This document shows positions 62,741 through 64,000 of a DNA stretch of 64,000 bases, piece by piece. Source of the stretch: Aradus depressus (lineage: Eukaryota > Arthropoda > Insecta > Hemiptera > Aradidae). The stretch's first letter is position 1; each line of letters starts with the position of its first letter. The DNA lies in the NCBI GenBank assembly GCA_963662175.1, contig OY759227.1:7410501-7474500 (forward strand). The letters run 5' to 3'. A program made the position numbers and the translations under genes. Below the pieces are notes generated by a model that saw nothing but the letters and a program-made list of their open reading frames with translations, had not been told where the DNA came from and searched no databases.

Positions 62741-63289
62741 TCATTTATTCATAAATAATGCATACATTTCATTCCAGTCCACAGTGTTTAAATTCACTAT
62801 AGACTCTTCAGTTGATGTTGGTAATGAAAAAAATTCAAAGCATTTAGATATTACTGATAGTAAAAGTTTTAAAGAATAGTCTATTTTCTCACAAGACTTG
62901 AGCATAAATATCACTTCACTTTTATTGAGCTTGATTTCTGGCTGAGGCGACACCGACATGTAAGGAGAAGGACTATTCAGACACATTATGACCCATGGGT
63001 ATACATTTGAAATACTCACACTTCGGTTTCTTCCAGTGAGTCCAAATTTGAATACTATGTTGCGTATTCGAAGTGAGTCTTGGAGAGGTCTTTTTCTTCC
63101 TTTGGGGTTGATGTAGTTTTGAATAGGTCCTATGTTGGTGGAGAGTCCTGTCCAGTCGGCAGTGTCCAAATTAATTGATACCTTCTTGTGGCAAAATAGC
63201 ACTACGGGTGACTGGTTGAGAAGTCCCACCTTGATGACCTTGGTCCTGGACTTGTTGAGAGCAAACTCTGTCACTAGATACAACTCCAT
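62741..63289 (-). CDS. Accessory protein K, intact copy in B
   Basis: 182 aa, complete from MELYLVTEFALN to MYALFMNK. Strand-rich N-terminal half: KVIKVGLLNQSPVVLFCHKK, DWTGLSTNIGPIQNYI; a basic KGRKRP loop; LTGRNRSVSISN; a helical C-terminal half with KLNKSEVIFMLKSCEKIDYSL. No known domain; a PC4-like ssDNA-binding N-terminus is a weak possibility. It is the only larger gene of B free of lesions. It is transcribed away from PolB, unlike in A where both point the same way. Confidence 0.75.
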   Translation of the reverse strand: MELYLVTEFALNKSRTKVIKVGLLNQSPVVLFCHKKVSINLDTADWTGLSTNIGPIQNYINPKGRKRPLQDSLRIRNIVFKFGLTGRNRSVSISNVYPWVIMCLNSPSPYMSVSPQPEIKLNKSEVIFMLKSCEKIDYSLKLLLSVISKCFEFFSLPTSTEESIVNLNTVDWNEMYALFMNK

Positions 63290-63471
63290 TGCGACAACTG
63301 GTCTTTCTGCTTTTTTTCACTTCATATTCATCTTCTTACCCCCACCTAGTTCTCCCCTCTCTGGTCTTTTTAAGAACCTGTTTTCATGAGCATGTTCACA
63401 ATCTTCTCTCATAATTGTTTTTGTTTTCTTTTGATTATATATTGGCAGACTCCTCCTTGGACTATTACAAC

Positions 63472-63990
63472 ATGTTCAAGTGTACAAAGTGTGACTCCAT
63501 TTTTCCATCTTGGAAAAAACGCAATGTTCATCAGTTCAACTTTAAGAGAAATATCGACGAGATATTGGATGTAGAACCACCAAGGAAAAAAATATTTTTA
63601 TGTTCATCTTGCGGAGGACGGTTTGAAAACGATTATCACGGGCAACGACATGAATCAGTCTGTCATGGTGAATATTCATCCTCAATGGAACCGACCAAGG
63701 ACGCATTATTAGCTCTGGTGCCTTCTGATAATATTGTAGAATATGTAAGTGCCTTTGCTAGTCGTTTGGAATCCTTTTTTATTCGATCAAACAAATGCAA
63801 TGATTTGACGTGTTTCTTACTGGATGTGAAACCAAAATTAATATACAAAGTATCCAACATACTAAAAATGAAATCCGCAATAAAAATTAATTTGATGGTT
63901 GAATGTTTATTTGATAATGCTCTTGGTGAAAGGACAGATCGTGCATTTAAGACTATGAATAAGCCAGTTTTTCGAGCAACAAATCTTTAA
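63472..63990 (+). pseudogene. PolB N-terminus, copy in B (cut by window end)
   Basis: MFKCTKCDSIFPSWKKRNVH and CSSCGGRFENDYHGQRHESVC are the zinc-finger pair, followed by FASRLESFFIRSNKCNDL, KINLMVECLFDNALGERTDRAFK and KPVFRATNL, matching A's 21289 start. TAA at 63988-63990 interrupts where A continues DEYLNVAF. The catalytic domains lie beyond the window. Confidence 0.8.
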
Positions 63991-64000
63991 AAATGTTTTG

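Larger units (their letters stand above)
51172..64000. mobile_element. Maverick B (left end and most of its length)
   Basis: It begins AGTAGAAGAG inside LINE J ORF1, with terminal-repeat blocks shared with C and D. Genes in order: small spliced gene (+), LINE K insertion, second small spliced gene (+), integrase fragment (-), fibre (-), RING (-), DUF8207 (-), ATPase (-), PLA2 (+), protease (+), basic peptide, penton and capsid (+), DxQGF (+), gene K (-), PolB (+), cut by the window end. Most genes carry stops, frameshifts or deletions. Confidence 0.88.

Overview
The window is eukaryotic and almost certainly arthropod (probably insect) DNA. It is AT-rich, with no bacterial gene layout and no clear host gene. 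It consists of mobile elements nested in one another: chromoviral/Gypsy-type LTR retrotransposons, R1/Jockey-type LINEs, and at least four copies of Maverick/Polinton (adintovirus-like) elements. TATA boxes about 30 bp upstream of TCAGT-type initiators, together with short spliced introns of 69-116 bp, fit an arthropod genome.

Left part (1-16.2 kb). A gag-only LTR element with 879-bp LTRs occupies 9-4551. A damaged Gypsy element F (4603 to about 11419) keeps a coiled-coil gag and a rearranged integrase; its 3' LTR is interrupted by a 5'-truncated LINE (10507-11361). A compact Gypsy element G (11420-16192, 235-bp LTRs, TATA target duplication) carries gag, protease, RT, RNase H and integrase with several frame breaks.

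Centre (16.3-37.3 kb). Maverick A (16769-33334) has 1461-bp terminal inverted repeats, each holding a complete integrase gene. Between them lie a three-exon small protein gene, a zinc-ribbon gene, a four-exon dUTPase, a protein-primed type B DNA polymerase, two accessory genes, and the virion block: major capsid, a 46-aa basic peptide, penton, protease, phospholipase A2, packaging ATPase, a DUF8207-like protein and a fibre-like protein. Several virion and polymerase genes carry stops, frameshifts or deletions, although the inverted repeats are almost identical. A sits inside an older Maverick D (polymerase C-terminus to its left, a spliced small gene and a terminal repeat to its right). Next to this is element C (34848-37327), a 2480-bp mini-Maverick with 6-bp target duplications (TCTTAC) that carries only three accessory genes.

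Right part (37.3-64 kb). An AT-rich stretch holds a degenerate tandem repeat and a minus-strand coiled-coil gag (H). LINE J (42.8-44.16 and 49.93-51.17 kb) is split by Gypsy element I (44165-49928, CTAT target duplication), whose Gag begins with a PHD finger and whose pol is an RT-integrase deletion fusion. LINE J is also interrupted by Maverick B, which runs from 51172 past the window end. B is in turn split by a younger R1-type LINE K (about 52262-55150). B repeats the virion block of A in more decayed form, adds a small RING-finger gene, and has its polymerase in the opposite relative orientation.

In Mavericks generally, integrase and terminal repeats act in insertion, PolB in protein-primed replication, dUTPase in nucleotide hygiene, and capsid, penton, protease, ATPase and PLA2 in particle assembly and entry. 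No copy here looks able to make all of these.
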